In this document: positions 45,792 through 54,440 of the stretch, one piece after another | How positions within the stretch are numbered: position 1 is the stretch's first letter | Layout of the letters: each line of letters begins with the position of its first letter | Assembly: GCA_014859895.1 (NCBI GenBank) | Contig: JACZKS010000001.1 | Location: 1-58,178, forward strand | DNA from: Rhodospirillales bacterium | GTDB taxonomy: Bacteria; Pseudomonadota; Alphaproteobacteria; Rhodospirillales; Shumkoniaceae | Reading direction: 5' to 3' | DNA length: 58,178 bases | The notes under the pieces: generated by a model | What the model was told of the DNA's origin: nothing | Databases searched by the model: none | What the model saw: the letters and a program-made list of their open reading frames with translations, nothing else | Position numbers and translations under genes: made by a program

Positions 45792-46145
45792 ATGCAGTTT
45801 CCAGGCCTTTTCAACTACTGGATCGCCATTGTGCTGATGATGGCCGGCTTCTACATGGTCATGGCGCACGGCAACCTCATCAAGAAGATCGTCGGTCTGA
45901 ATGTCTTCCAGGTTTCGGTCTTCGTGTTCTACATCTCGATGAGCAAGATCAAGGGCGGCACGGCGCCGATTCTCGAGCCCGGCTTCGAGGTCTACAGCAA
46001 TCCTCTTCCCTCCGTTCTGATCCTGACGGCCATCGTCGTCGGTGTCGCCACCACGGCCCTGGCGTTGGCCCTCATCGTGCGCATCCACGATGCCTATGGC
46101 ACCATTGAGGAGGATGAGATCAACGCGCAGGAGTCGGAATCGTGA
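45792..46145 (+). CDS. mrpC: Mrp-type antiporter subunit C
   Basis: 117 residues, NuoK-like with three helices: WIAIVLMMAGFYMVMAHGNLIKKIVGLNVFQVSVFVFYISMS and NPLPSVLILTAIVVGVATTALALALIVRI. The GLNVFQ and NPLPSVLILTAIVV segments are typical of MrpC. It overlaps mrpD by four bases. Confidence 0.95.
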   Translation: MQFPGLFNYWIAIVLMMAGFYMVMAHGNLIKKIVGLNVFQVSVFVFYISMSKIKGGTAPILEPGFEVYSNPLPSVLILTAIVVGVATTALALALIVRIHDAYGTIEEDEINAQESES

Positions 46146-47626
46146 TCTCAGTCCATTTCCCCGTCCTCCTCGTCCTCGTGCCGCTGATCGCGGCACCCAT
46201 CTGTTTGCTCTTGCGTCCCCTTCCGGGCGCCACTTGGGCGATTGCCACGGCAGCCAGCTGGTTCTGCCTCTACGTAACGGTTTCCCTGCTGTTCAGGGTG
46301 CTCGACAGCGGCACCATCAGTTATCTGCTCGGCAACTGGGCGGCGCCGTGGGGGATCGAGTACCGCATCGACCTGCTGAACGCCTTCGTGTTGGTCATCA
46401 TCGCCGCCATCGGCGCCGTCGTGATGCCCTATGCCCGGGCCAGCGTGACCCGCGAGGTCTCGCCGCGACGCATTTATCTCTTCTACACGATGTTCTGTCT
46501 GAACCTCGCGGGGCTGCTCGGCATTGCGGCGACTGGCGATGCCTTCAACCTGTTCGTCTTTCTCGAGATCTCGGCGTTCTCCGGCTACACCCTGATCAGC
46601 CTGGGGCGCGATCGCCGGGCGCTGACCGCGACCTATCGCTATGTGTTGATGGGCACGGTGGGCGCCACCTTCTACGTCATCGGCATCGGCATGCTCTACA
46701 TGATGACGGGAACGCTCAATATGATGGATCTGGCGGCCCGCATTCCCGCCGTCGCCCAGACCAGGACGATCCACGCCGCATTGGCCTTCCTGACGGTGGG
46801 CGTCGGCCTCAAGCTGGCGATGTTCCCGCTGCACACGTGGCTGCCCAATGCCTACACGTTCGCGCCCTCGGCGGTAACGGCATTTCTCGCTTCGACGGCG
46901 ACCAAAGTGGCGGTCTACGTCCTGATCCGCATGTACTTCACGGTGTTCGGCGGGGCCGAAATCTTCGAGATGTTCCCGGTGCGCGAGACGCTGATGGTAC
47001 TCGCCCTGGCCGGGATGTTTGCCGGCTCGTTCGTCGCCATCTTCCAGGAAAACTGCAAGCGGATGCTCGCCTATTCGAGCGTCGCCCAAGTCGGCTACAT
47101 GGTGTTGGGCATCAGCTTCGCCACCGTGACGGGGCTGGCTGGTGGCATGATCCACCTGTTCAACCATGCCTTGATGAAGTGCGCGCTGTTCCTGGTGATG
47201 GGCTGCATCTTCTATCGGATCAGTTCGGTGAAGATCGCGGACATGGCCGGCCTCGGCAAGCGCATGCCCCTGACCATGGCGGCCTTCGTGGTGGCCGGCC
47301 TCAGTTTGATCGGCGTGCCGGCGACGGTGGGGTTCGTCAGCAAGTGGTACTTGGTGCTGGCCGCCCTCGAGAAGGGCTGGTGGCCGATTGCTGCGCTGAT
47401 CGTGGCAAGCTCGCTGTTGGCCGTCATCTATATCTGGCGGGTCGTCGAGGTGGCCTATTTCCGCCCCGTCCCGGAAGGGGCGCCCGAAGTGACCGAAGCG
47501 CCGCTCTCCCTCCTGGTGCCGACTTGGATCATGGTGTTGGCCAGCGTCTATTTCGGGATTGACGCCAGCCGAACGTTCGAGGTGGCCCATGCCGCCGCCA
47601 CCCTGCTGATCGGAGGCGGCAAATGA
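46142..47626 (+). CDS. mrpD: Mrp-type antiporter subunit D (first copy)
   Basis: 494 residues and about 14 helices. Proton-path residues are kept: Glu in FNLFVFLEISAFSGYTL (helix 5) and Lys in GLKLAMFPLHTWLPNAYTFAPSAVTAFLASTATKVAVYVLI (helices 7-8), and KRMLAYSSVAQVGYM later. This is the NuoL/M/N-type ion-moving subunit. It overlaps the next D-type gene by four bases. Confidence 0.93.
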   Translation: MISVHFPVLLVLVPLIAAPICLLLRPLPGATWAIATAASWFCLYVTVSLLFRVLDSGTISYLLGNWAAPWGIEYRIDLLNAFVLVIIAAIGAVVMPYARASVTREVSPRRIYLFYTMFCLNLAGLLGIAATGDAFNLFVFLEISAFSGYTLISLGRDRRALTATYRYVLMGTVGATFYVIGIGMLYMMTGTLNMMDLAARIPAVAQTRTIHAALAFLTVGVGLKLAMFPLHTWLPNAYTFAPSAVTAFLASTATKVAVYVLIRMYFTVFGGAEIFEMFPVRETLMVLALAGMFAGSFVAIFQENCKRMLAYSSVAQVGYMVLGISFATVTGLAGGMIHLFNHALMKCALFLVMGCIFYRISSVKIADMAGLGKRMPLTMAAFVVAGLSLIGVPATVGFVSKWYLVLAALEKGWWPIAALIVASSLLAVIYIWRVVEVAYFRPVPEGAPEVTEAPLSLLVPTWIMVLASVYFGIDASRTFEVAHAAATLLIGGGK

Positions 47627-49089
47627 GCCCGCAGGTGACCATGCAACTGGCGTTGGCGGCGCCCCTCCTCGGCACGGTACTGATCGTCCTGACCGGCCAT
47701 CGCCCGAACCTGCGCGAGACGGTGACCCTGGTGACGGCGGCGGTGATGTTCCTTCTGGTCGCCTCGCTGGTGCCGGAAGTCATGGCCGGCGGCCGGCCCG
47801 AGGTGGTCTTCGGGAACATGCTGCCGGGACTGCCGATCGCGCTCAAGCTCGAACCGCTGGGCATGACTTTCGCCCTGATCGCCAGCTTCCTGTGGATTGT
47901 CACGTCGATCTACGCCATCGGCTACATGCGCGGCCATCACGAGCAGAATCAGACTCAGTTTTACGCCTTTTTCGCCGTCGCCCTGTTCAGCGCGGTATTC
48001 GTCGCCTTCTCCGGCAATCTGCTGACGCTTTTCCTCGCCTACGAGATCCTCAGCGTTTCCACGTATCCGCTGGTCACCCACCACCGGACGCCAGAAGCCA
48101 AGCGCGGCGGACGCGTTTACCTGGGCATCCTGCTCACCACGTCCATCGGCTTCTTCCTGTTCGCCATCGTGTGGACCTGGCTGGCTGCCGGTACGCTCGA
48201 CTTCACCGACGGCGGCATCCTTTCCGGCAAGGTATCGGACACGGTGGCGGGGGTGTTGCTGGCACTTTATGTCTTCGGCATCGGCAAGGCGGCGGTGATG
48301 CCCTTCCATCGCTGGCTTCCGGCCGCCATGGTGGCGCCGACGCCGGTCAGCGCGCTGCTGCATGCGGTGGCCGTGGTCAAGGCGGGCGTCTTTTCGGTCG
48401 TCAAGGTGGCGGTCTACGTCTTCGGGGTCGACTTCCTGCACAGCCTGGCGGCCAGCGAGTGGCTGCAGTACGCCGCCGCCGCCACCATCCTCCTCGCCTC
48501 CCTGGTCGCCATGACCAAGGACAACCTCAAGGCCAGGCTGGCCTATTCGACGGTCAGCCAGCTTTCATACATCGTGCTGGGCGCGATGCTGGCGACCGAG
48601 ATCAGCGTCGTCGGTGGCGGCATGCACATCGCCATGCACGCCTTCGGCAAGATCACGCTGTTCTTCTGCGCCGGGGCCATCCTGGTAGCCGCCCATAAGA
48701 CCGAAATCAGCCAGATGCGGGGTATCGGCCGGGTCATGCCGATCACCACCTTCGCCTTCCTGATCGGCAGTCTCAGCATTATCGGCCTGCCGCCATTCGG
48801 CGGCATGTGGAGCAAATGGTATTTGGCCTTGGGGGCCTTGGATGCCGGCAAGCAGGCCATGGTCGCCGTGCTTATGATCAGCTCGTTGCTCAACATCGCC
48901 TATCTGCTGCCCATCCCCATCCGGGGGTTCTTCTGCGAACCGGACGACAACCCGGGACACGGGGCGGGCGTGCAAGAGGCGCCGTGGCCCTGCGTCCTGG
49001 CCCTATCCGTCTCGGCCGTCGGCTGTATCGTGTTGTTCTTCTTCCCGGAGCCCGTTTACAACCTGCTCGCCGGCATGTTCGCTCGCTAG
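47623..49089 (+). CDS. Mrp-type antiporter D-like subunit (second copy)
   Basis: 488 residues and about 14 helices. Key residues are present: Glu in LFLAYEILSVSTYPLVTHH, Lys in GIGKAAVMPFHRWLPAAMVAPTPVSALLHAVAVVKAGVF, and KARLAYSTVSQLSYIVLGA. It differs clearly from its neighbours (for example GYMRGHHEQNQTQFYAFFAVALFSA, a NuoL/NuoM-like feature), so this is an old paralog and not a recent duplicate. It may replace the missing NuoL-like half of MrpA. Confidence 0.9.
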   Translation: MSPQVTMQLALAAPLLGTVLIVLTGHRPNLRETVTLVTAAVMFLLVASLVPEVMAGGRPEVVFGNMLPGLPIALKLEPLGMTFALIASFLWIVTSIYAIGYMRGHHEQNQTQFYAFFAVALFSAVFVAFSGNLLTLFLAYEILSVSTYPLVTHHRTPEAKRGGRVYLGILLTTSIGFFLFAIVWTWLAAGTLDFTDGGILSGKVSDTVAGVLLALYVFGIGKAAVMPFHRWLPAAMVAPTPVSALLHAVAVVKAGVFSVVKVAVYVFGVDFLHSLAASEWLQYAAAATILLASLVAMTKDNLKARLAYSTVSQLSYIVLGAMLATEISVVGGGMHIAMHAFGKITLFFCAGAILVAAHKTEISQMRGIGRVMPITTFAFLIGSLSIIGLPPFGGMWSKWYLALGALDAGKQAMVAVLMISSLLNIAYLLPIPIRGFFCEPDDNPGHGAGVQEAPWPCVLALSVSAVGCIVLFFFPEPVYNLLAGMFAR

Positions 49090-49099
49090 GGATCGCGTC

Positions 49100-49354
49100 A
49101 TGAACTCGAAGGAAAAGCGCTACCTCTTCGACAACCCGCGGAACGTGAAGGTTCTGATCTACAGCCTTTACGTGGTCTGCGCGGTTCTGGTCGGGCTCGA
49201 CTTTGTCATCCATCGCCACTCCGAGTATGCGGTGGAAGCCTGGTACGGATTCTACGGCGTCTACGGGTTCGTGGCGTGCGTGTTCCTGGTGCTGGCCGCC
49301 AAGGAAATGCGCAAGATCGTAAAGCGCGAGGAGACCTACTACGATGACAAGTAG
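49100..49354 (+). CDS. Small two-helix membrane protein in the antiporter operon
   Basis: 84 residues. Two helices (VKVLIYSLYVVCAVLVGLDF and YGFYGVYGFVACVFLVLAA) and a basic/acidic tail (KEMRKIVKREETYYDDK). Between the helices lies VIHRHSEYAVEAW. It sits between the second and third D-type genes and overlaps the latter by 11 bases, so it is probably a structural subunit. I do not know a name for it. Confidence 0.8.
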   Translation: MNSKEKRYLFDNPRNVKVLIYSLYVVCAVLVGLDFVIHRHSEYAVEAWYGFYGVYGFVACVFLVLAAKEMRKIVKREETYYDDK

Positions 49355-51038
49355 CCTCGCCCCCTTCCTGATCTTCTACGTCGGCGCCGGGCTGGCGGCG
49401 ATCACACGGGGCCGGCTGCGCCAGGTCCTGTTGCTGGCCGTTCCGCTTGTCGGCGGCCTCAACCTCTTCTATCTGGGGCGCGGCGACCTCGTCACCTTCG
49501 GGCTGTTTGACTACGACCTCATCCTGCTCCGGGTTGACAAGCTGAGCTTCCTGTTCTCGATCGTCTTCCACATCGCGGCCTTTCTCGGGATCCTGTTCGC
49601 CCTGCACGTCAAGGACACGACGCAGCACGTCAGCGGCATTCTCTACGCGGGAAGCTCCATCGGCGCGCTTTTCGCGGGCGACCTCATCACCCTCTTCATC
49701 TTTTGGGAGATGACGGCCATCACCTCGGTGTTCCTCATCCTCGCCCGCAAGAGCGCGACGTCGCAGGCCACCGGCATGCGCTACCTGATCATCCAGGTGA
49801 TGTCCGGCGTCATCCTGCTGGCCGGCGTGCTCGTGCGCTATCAGCAGACGGGGTCGGTCGAATTCACCTTCATCGGCCTCGACGGCCCCGGCGGTGCCTT
49901 GATCCTGCTGGCCTTCGGCATCAAGGCCGCCTTCCCGCTGTTGCACAGCTGGCTGGTCGACGCCTATCCCGAGGCGACCCCGACGGGAACCATCTTCCTC
50001 AGCGCATTTACCACCAAGCTAGCCGTCTACGCGCTGGCCCGCGGTTTCCCGGGTACCGAGATCCTGATTTACATCGGCGCCACGATGACCGCGTTTCCCA
50101 TCTTCTACGCGGTCATCGAGAACGATCTGCGCAAGGTGCTGTCCTACAGCCTGATCAACCAAGTCGGGTTCATGGTCACCGGCATCGGCATCGGCACGAC
50201 GCTGGCGCTGAACGGCGCGGTTTCCCACGCCTTCGCGCACATCATCTACAAGGCCCTCCTTTTCATGTCGATGGGCGCGGTGATGTTCCGCACCGGCAAG
50301 ATCAACGGCACCGACCTCGGCGGCCTCTACAAATCCATGCCGCTGACCTCGATCTTCTGCATCATCGGCGCCGCCTCGATTTCGGCCTTCCCGCTGTTCT
50401 CCGGATTCGTCGCCAAGTCCATGGTGCTGGCCGCCGCCGTCGAGGAAGGCCATCCCATCGTTTGGATGGTGCTGCTGTTCGCTTCGGCGGGCGTGTTCCA
50501 CCACTCGGGTATCAAGATCCCGTTCTTCGCCTTCTTCGCCCATGATTCGGGCATCCGTTGCAAGGAGGCACCGTTCAACATGTTGGCTGCGATGTTCGTG
50601 GCGGCCTTCCTGTGCATCGCCATCGGCATCTATCCGGCGCCGTTGTATGCCCTGTTGCCTGCAGCGGTGAACTTCGATCCCTATACGGCGGGCCACGTCT
50701 TGGCCCAGGCGCAGCTTTTGTTCTTCTCGGCGCTGGCCTTTACGTACCTCAAGCTTTCGGGCCTCTATCCGCCCGAGATGGTAGGGATCAATGTCGATGC
50801 CGAGTGGTCGTATCGCCGATTGCTGCCCAGCGCGGTCCGCGCGTTCATCGCCACGTTTGGCCCCATCGATCACGCGGTCCGTCATCTTGCCATGCGCGGG
50901 ACGCAACGGGTGATCGTCTGGATCTTCCGGCATCACGGGCCCGAAGGTGTGCTGGCCGCAACCATGCCCTCCGGTGCCATGGTGCTGGGCGTGGTCTCGG
51001 TGCTGGCGGTGTTCCTGGTGCTTTACTTCGTTTCCTGA
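49344..51038 (+). CDS. Mrp-type antiporter D-like subunit (third copy)
   Basis: 564 residues and about 15 helices. Key residues: Glu in LFIFWEMTAITSVFLILARK, Lys in GIKAAFPLLHSWLVDAYPEATPTGTIFLSAFTTKLAVYALA, and NDLRKVLSYSLINQVGFM. An extended C-terminus with a lone helix (VLGVVSVLAVFLVLYFVS) follows a region of ~110 residues (ARGTQRVIVWIF area), longer than the other two D copies. It is the last gene of the operon. Confidence 0.9.
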   Translation: MTSSLAPFLIFYVGAGLAAITRGRLRQVLLLAVPLVGGLNLFYLGRGDLVTFGLFDYDLILLRVDKLSFLFSIVFHIAAFLGILFALHVKDTTQHVSGILYAGSSIGALFAGDLITLFIFWEMTAITSVFLILARKSATSQATGMRYLIIQVMSGVILLAGVLVRYQQTGSVEFTFIGLDGPGGALILLAFGIKAAFPLLHSWLVDAYPEATPTGTIFLSAFTTKLAVYALARGFPGTEILIYIGATMTAFPIFYAVIENDLRKVLSYSLINQVGFMVTGIGIGTTLALNGAVSHAFAHIIYKALLFMSMGAVMFRTGKINGTDLGGLYKSMPLTSIFCIIGAASISAFPLFSGFVAKSMVLAAAVEEGHPIVWMVLLFASAGVFHHSGIKIPFFAFFAHDSGIRCKEAPFNMLAAMFVAAFLCIAIGIYPAPLYALLPAAVNFDPYTAGHVLAQAQLLFFSALAFTYLKLSGLYPPEMVGINVDAEWSYRRLLPSAVRAFIATFGPIDHAVRHLAMRGTQRVIVWIFRHHGPEGVLAATMPSGAMVLGVVSVLAVFLVLYFVS

Positions 51039-51069
51039 GGCGAGGGCGTCCGCCGGGCGCCGACCTTGA

Positions 51070-51672
51070 TCAGCTGCCGGGCTTTGCCGGCTTGCCCGGC
51101 ACCCAGGCCTTGACGGCGACCGGCCTGCCGGTCTGCGAGCGCATCACCTTCGGCCGGAACACCTGGTCGATGGCCGGCATGTCCTCGCCCCTGCTGAAGG
51201 CGACGAACATGGACAGCAGCGTGATTTCGGCACGCACGCCCAGCTTGCGGGCCGCCTTGTAGGCAAGGGTCGCTTTGGTCATCTGGGTCAGGCGGTCCGC
51301 CGAATGGTGGCCGAAGCGGCGCCATATGGTGTCGAGGAATTCCTCCACCCCGTCGGCCATGAACAGGTTGACCTCCATGTCCGGCCGGCCCTTCGAGAAG
51401 GCGGTGTAGAGGTTGGGCTCGATCGGCCCCATCTCGGAGGCGACGAACACTGCCGGCATCAGGCGGCGGCCTTTGTTCATCGCGGCGTAATAGGCTTGGG
51501 CCAGGAACATCAGGCGGTGCAGCTTCTGCGGCTGCAGGTATTCGTTGTTGTTAAGCGCCGTGTCGTTGAACCAGAATGCCACGTCGAACGCTGATTCGAC
51601 GGCCGCGGGCTTAGCAATCTCCCGCTCCGTACGAAGACGGCGCTCGGCTGGGGACGCTTTTTCCGTCGACAT
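51070..51672 (-). CDS. Panacea/DUF4065 (SocA-like) domain protein
   Basis: 200 residues. The segments FDVAFWFNDTALNNNEYLQPQKLHRLMFLAQAYYAAM, AVFVASEMGPIEPNLYTAF and FLDTIWRRFGHHSADRLTQMTK follow the Panacea fold (DUF4065), known from the SocA antitoxin adaptor and from many toxin-antitoxin pairs. No toxin gene is adjacent: the neighbours are an antiporter operon and a separate orphan gene. It may act as a proteolytic adaptor or regulator, or pair with a distant partner. Confidence 0.82.
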   Translation of the reverse strand: MSTEKASPAERRLRTEREIAKPAAVESAFDVAFWFNDTALNNNEYLQPQKLHRLMFLAQAYYAAMNKGRRLMPAVFVASEMGPIEPNLYTAFSKGRPDMEVNLFMADGVEEFLDTIWRRFGHHSADRLTQMTKATLAYKAARKLGVRAEITLLSMFVAFSRGEDMPAIDQVFRPKVMRSQTGRPVAVKAWVPGKPAKPGS

Positions 51673-51742
51673 CTATCCCTTCCCTGCCGCGATATTAGGG
51701 GCGCGGCCGCAAAAATGCACCCCTCCGCTGCGGAAGGAGCGC

Positions 51743-51770
51743 AAAAAAGCGGCCCGCGCCTACATGCCGC
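51743..51770 (-). terminator. Weak terminator-like hairpin downstream of the 51786 gene
   Basis: On the minus strand GCGGC (51766-51770) can pair with GCCGC (51749-51753), followed by six Ts (51743-51748). The loop of 12 bases and the short stem make it weak. Confidence 0.35.
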
Positions 51771-51785
51771 CGGGGAGGTTGGGAA

Positions 51786-52217
51786 CTACAGGTTGAGGCT
51801 GAGGGTGGCGCCGCGCGGCACCATTGTTCCGCTGATGACCCGGGCATTGGTCTCATACGTCGTGATCGCCCGGGACAGCACGCCGGTGAATACGGGGACG
51901 GTCCCCTTGCGTATGCCCTCACCGCTGGCTTCGCTGCTGTTCTCGAATTCGAAGAAGGCGGCAAACGCCTGACTGGTCGAGCGCACAAGGCCCGGACCGT
52001 GCGCGTCGCTCCGCTCATCGCGCTCAGGCGGCGGCTCGTCGCGTTGATAGGCATGGAAAAGGGACGCTCCATCGTCGAGGAGCGTCCCCATCTTGGGATT
52101 GAGCGCCTCGATGGGAGCGCGGTCCACCGTCGCCACGTTGCGGGCACCCGCTGCCACGCGGCCACCGACAACCGTAGTCGTGGACGAAGTCGGCACGGTT
52201 TTGCCGATCTGCGCCAT
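51786..52217 (-). CDS. Hypothetical protein
   Basis: 143 residues from ATG 52217. No signal peptide or membrane helix. The N-terminus is rich in Thr/Val (IGKTVPTSSTTTVVGG), the middle has a charged segment (YQRDEPPPERDERSDAHGPG), and the end has FAAFFEFENSSEASGEGIRKGTVPVFTGVLSRAITTYETNARVISG. I do not recognise a family. Codon use looks normal and the antisense frames are poor, so I think the gene is real, but function is unknown. Confidence 0.6.
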   Translation of the reverse strand: MAQIGKTVPTSSTTTVVGGRVAAGARNVATVDRAPIEALNPKMGTLLDDGASLFHAYQRDEPPPERDERSDAHGPGLVRSTSQAFAAFFEFENSSEASGEGIRKGTVPVFTGVLSRAITTYETNARVISGTMVPRGATLSLNL

Positions 52218-52340
52218 ATATGTCCCAAACCCAGGGCACCGAAGGACGATGCCATTTGCCCCAACATGGGGCTTTCCGCACTACTGAGCATATGCCTTCC
52301 CCGGCGGGTTTTCAACCAATCCCGGCAGAGCAGGACGGCG

Positions 52341-53207
52341 TCAGCGAGGCAATGGCGGGATTCCGCCGGTTTTGCGGGCGGCGGTGGCGCGCCGGATGAA
52401 GTCGATGACGACGTCGCCGGCACCGGTCTCGAACAGACCGCCATGGCCGCCGGCACTGAACCATCGTGCTTCCTTGGGTTGGGCGGCGGCGTCGAACAGG
52501 CGGCGGGCGAGCCGGATGGGAATGATTCCATCGTCCTCGGCGTGGAAGACCAGTAGAGGTGCCGAAATGGCGCCGATCGCCGCAAGGGCGTCGAAACGGT
52601 CGCGGACCAGCCAACGGGCCGGCATCAGGGGATAGTGCCAGGCGGCAACGTCGGCGATCGAGGTGTAGGGCGTTTCGAGCACCACGGCGGCGACGGCGGC
52701 AATCCCGGACTGTTCCTGGGCGATGCGGACGGCGATGCCGGAGCCCAGCGATTCGCCATAGAGCACAGTACGGCGCGGGACCACTCCCTCGCCGGCCAGG
52801 AACCGCAGGGCGGCCCGGCCATCGGCATAGAGGCCCGCCTCGGTCGGGCGTCCAGGATTGCCGCCGTACCCTCGGTAGCCGACCAGCAGGGTGCCGAAGC
52901 CGGCATCGAGCAGGCGGCGGACCTTGAAGGCCCGATAGCCGATATGCCCGGCATTGCCGCAGAAATAGACCACGACCGGCCCGTCGGCGGTTTCGGACGG
53001 CGCATACCAGGCTTGAAGCGTCAGGCCGTCTTCGGTGTGCAGGTCGACCACCCGCATGTCGATTCCGCTGTCGGCCGGCGTCGGCACCAAGGCGGCGGGG
53101 TGGTAGAGCAGGCTTCTCTGGAAAACGAACAACAGGGCAATCAGCGCCAGATAGACGACGACCACGACGGCGGCGACACTGCTCAACGATGCCAACACCT
53201 TGTTCAC
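52341..53207 (-). CDS. Alpha/beta hydrolase, BEM46/ABHD13-like
   Basis: 288 residues. An N-terminal membrane helix (AAVVVVVYLALIALLFVFQ) anchors the protein, followed by RSLLYHP and a hydrolase domain. The nucleophile elbow is GESLGSG with S153; the oxyanion loop is CGNAGH; the acid lies in VFHAEDDGIIP and the catalytic His in GGHGGLFE. The family includes membrane-anchored serine hydrolases of unclear substrate, perhaps lipids or acyl-proteins. Confidence 0.9.
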   Translation of the reverse strand: MNKVLASLSSVAAVVVVVYLALIALLFVFQRSLLYHPAALVPTPADSGIDMRVVDLHTEDGLTLQAWYAPSETADGPVVVYFCGNAGHIGYRAFKVRRLLDAGFGTLLVGYRGYGGNPGRPTEAGLYADGRAALRFLAGEGVVPRRTVLYGESLGSGIAVRIAQEQSGIAAVAAVVLETPYTSIADVAAWHYPLMPARWLVRDRFDALAAIGAISAPLLVFHAEDDGIIPIRLARRLFDAAAQPKEARWFSAGGHGGLFETGAGDVVIDFIRRATAARKTGGIPPLPR

Positions 53208-53278
53208 GCGCTTTCACGATCATTGGCTGGACGAAGGACAGCCATCATATATCGGAAGGAGGTGTCCGGGGTGGAACG

Positions 53279-53836
53279 ATGAAATTCCTGTGCGACGAAA
53301 TGCTGCGGGGATTGGGCCGCTGGCTGCGCGCCGCCGGCTACGACACCGCCATTGCCGGTGACGGCGCACCCGACCGCGGCCTGTTGCGCCAAGCGGCGGC
53401 CGAGGAGCGCATCGTCATCAGTCGCGACCGCCATTTGCTGGAACACCGTGCGGCAGCCGGCCGGGTCGTGCTGTTGACCGCGGAAGGCACGGACGGCTGC
53501 GCCCACGAACTGTCGGCGCGCTTGGCCATCGACTGGTCTTACCGGCCGTTCAGCCGCTGCCTGGTCTGCAACACGCCGCTGGTGCCTGCCAGCGTTTTCG
53601 ATCGCGCTGCCTTGCCGTCTACGGTGGCCCATCTGCCGGAGCCACTCCACCGTTGCCCACGATGCGACAGGATCTACTGGGAAGGAGGGCATGCGCGGCG
53701 CATGCGAGCCCGGCTCGCCCGGTTCGCGACGACGCCAACAGACGATATCACCGTGGAAGCGGCGACCCCGACAACGGCCATTGAGAGAGACCCTGCTGCG
53801 CGTCGCAGAGGTAGACAGCCTCCATCGGTGTGGTGA
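53279..53836 (+). CDS. Mut7-C domain protein (PIN-like with zinc ribbon)
   Basis: 185 residues from ATG 53279. The N-terminus (MKFLCDEMLRGLGRWLRAAGYD) and IVISRDRHLL carry the PIN-like acidic residues D6 and D50, followed by a zinc ribbon with C94/C97 (CLVC) and C126/C129 (CPRC). This is the Mut7-C RNase-like domain found alone in bacteria. It may act on RNA. The last ~30 residues are low-complexity and overlap a convergent lipoprotein gene by 89 bases. Confidence 0.88.
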   Translation: MKFLCDEMLRGLGRWLRAAGYDTAIAGDGAPDRGLLRQAAAEERIVISRDRHLLEHRAAAGRVVLLTAEGTDGCAHELSARLAIDWSYRPFSRCLVCNTPLVPASVFDRAALPSTVAHLPEPLHRCPRCDRIYWEGGHARRMRARLARFATTPTDDITVEAATPTTAIERDPAARRRGRQPPSVW

Positions 53837-54107
53837 GCGGGCACTCGAGGCGTCTTTGGTGACTGTAGCGGGCGACCCTGCCGTACTTGGCGCACTCGGC
53901 CTTGGCCATTTCGGCGATCCGTTCGGGGGTGGCGTTCTTCTTGTTGTAGCAGATGCCGACCGATTTCAGGTCTGTCGGTTCCTTGTTGAAGGTTGGCTGG
54001 GCACGATCGAATTCCTGGTACCGATAGACATAGGGTTCCGGCCACGCGCATCCCTCCGCCGTCAAGGCAAGCGCCGCCGCCAGAAAAAGGAGCCCTCGCA
54101 ATCGCAT
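53748..54107 (-). CDS. Small lipoprotein
   Basis: 119 residues from the ATG at 54107. Lipoprotein signal MRLRGLLFLAAALALTAEGC with lipobox Cys at 20. The mature part contains EPYVYRYQEFDRAQPTFNKEP, CYNKKNATPERIAEMAKAEC and RRLECPLTTPMEAVYLCD, with several cysteines. I recognise it only as an alphaproteobacterial envelope lipoprotein without assigned function. Its 3' end overlaps the Mut7-C gene. Confidence 0.75.
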   Translation of the reverse strand: MRLRGLLFLAAALALTAEGCAWPEPYVYRYQEFDRAQPTFNKEPTDLKSVGICYNKKNATPERIAEMAKAECAKYGRVARYSHQRRLECPLTTPMEAVYLCDAQQGLSQWPLSGSPLPR

Positions 54108-54259
54108 GGCTCCCTCTATAGCGGTTTTCGCCGGACCCGACAATCGCGGCGCGACCCCTACGCCCGTGCCGCCGGCGATTTCCCGGGGGCCGTCGAATTG
54201 CCCATTGACAATTTGCCGAAATGCGGTAAATCGACGGATACTCAATCGGAGGTTTCCGT

Positions 54260-54325
54260 ATGATCCTCGTTCGGATACTGCGACGACGACGCGGGGCCGC
54301 GCTTCCCAAGCGCGCCGCCGTCTGA
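54260..54325 (+). CDS. Tiny arginine-rich ORF (possible leader peptide)
   Basis: A 21-residue ORF, MILVRILRRRRGAALPKRAAV, with GGAGG seven bases before its ATG. It has four Arg codons in a row, three of them the rarely used CGA. A seven-base stem (CGCGCTT/AAGCGCG, 54298-54314) lies inside it. It stands alone in a 333-base gap (54108-54440) before the GNAT gene. Translation-coupled control is possible; the reality of the ORF is unproven. I see nothing else in the gap. Confidence 0.35.
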   Translation: MILVRILRRRRGAALPKRAAV

Positions 54326-54440
54326 GTCCGTCCGCAACCGGGATCCCTCTCCGTCTCCTCGGCCAATCGGTTCGGATCGACAGGTGGGCGCACTTGCCTC
54401 CTGAATTCGTTTGTCAAACCTGATCCGAGCGAACCGCACC

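Noticed and set aside
46148-47590. A 480-codon antisense open frame across mrpD
   Set aside because: Translation is rich in His, Gly and Asp with no family pattern; mrpD on the other strand is certain.
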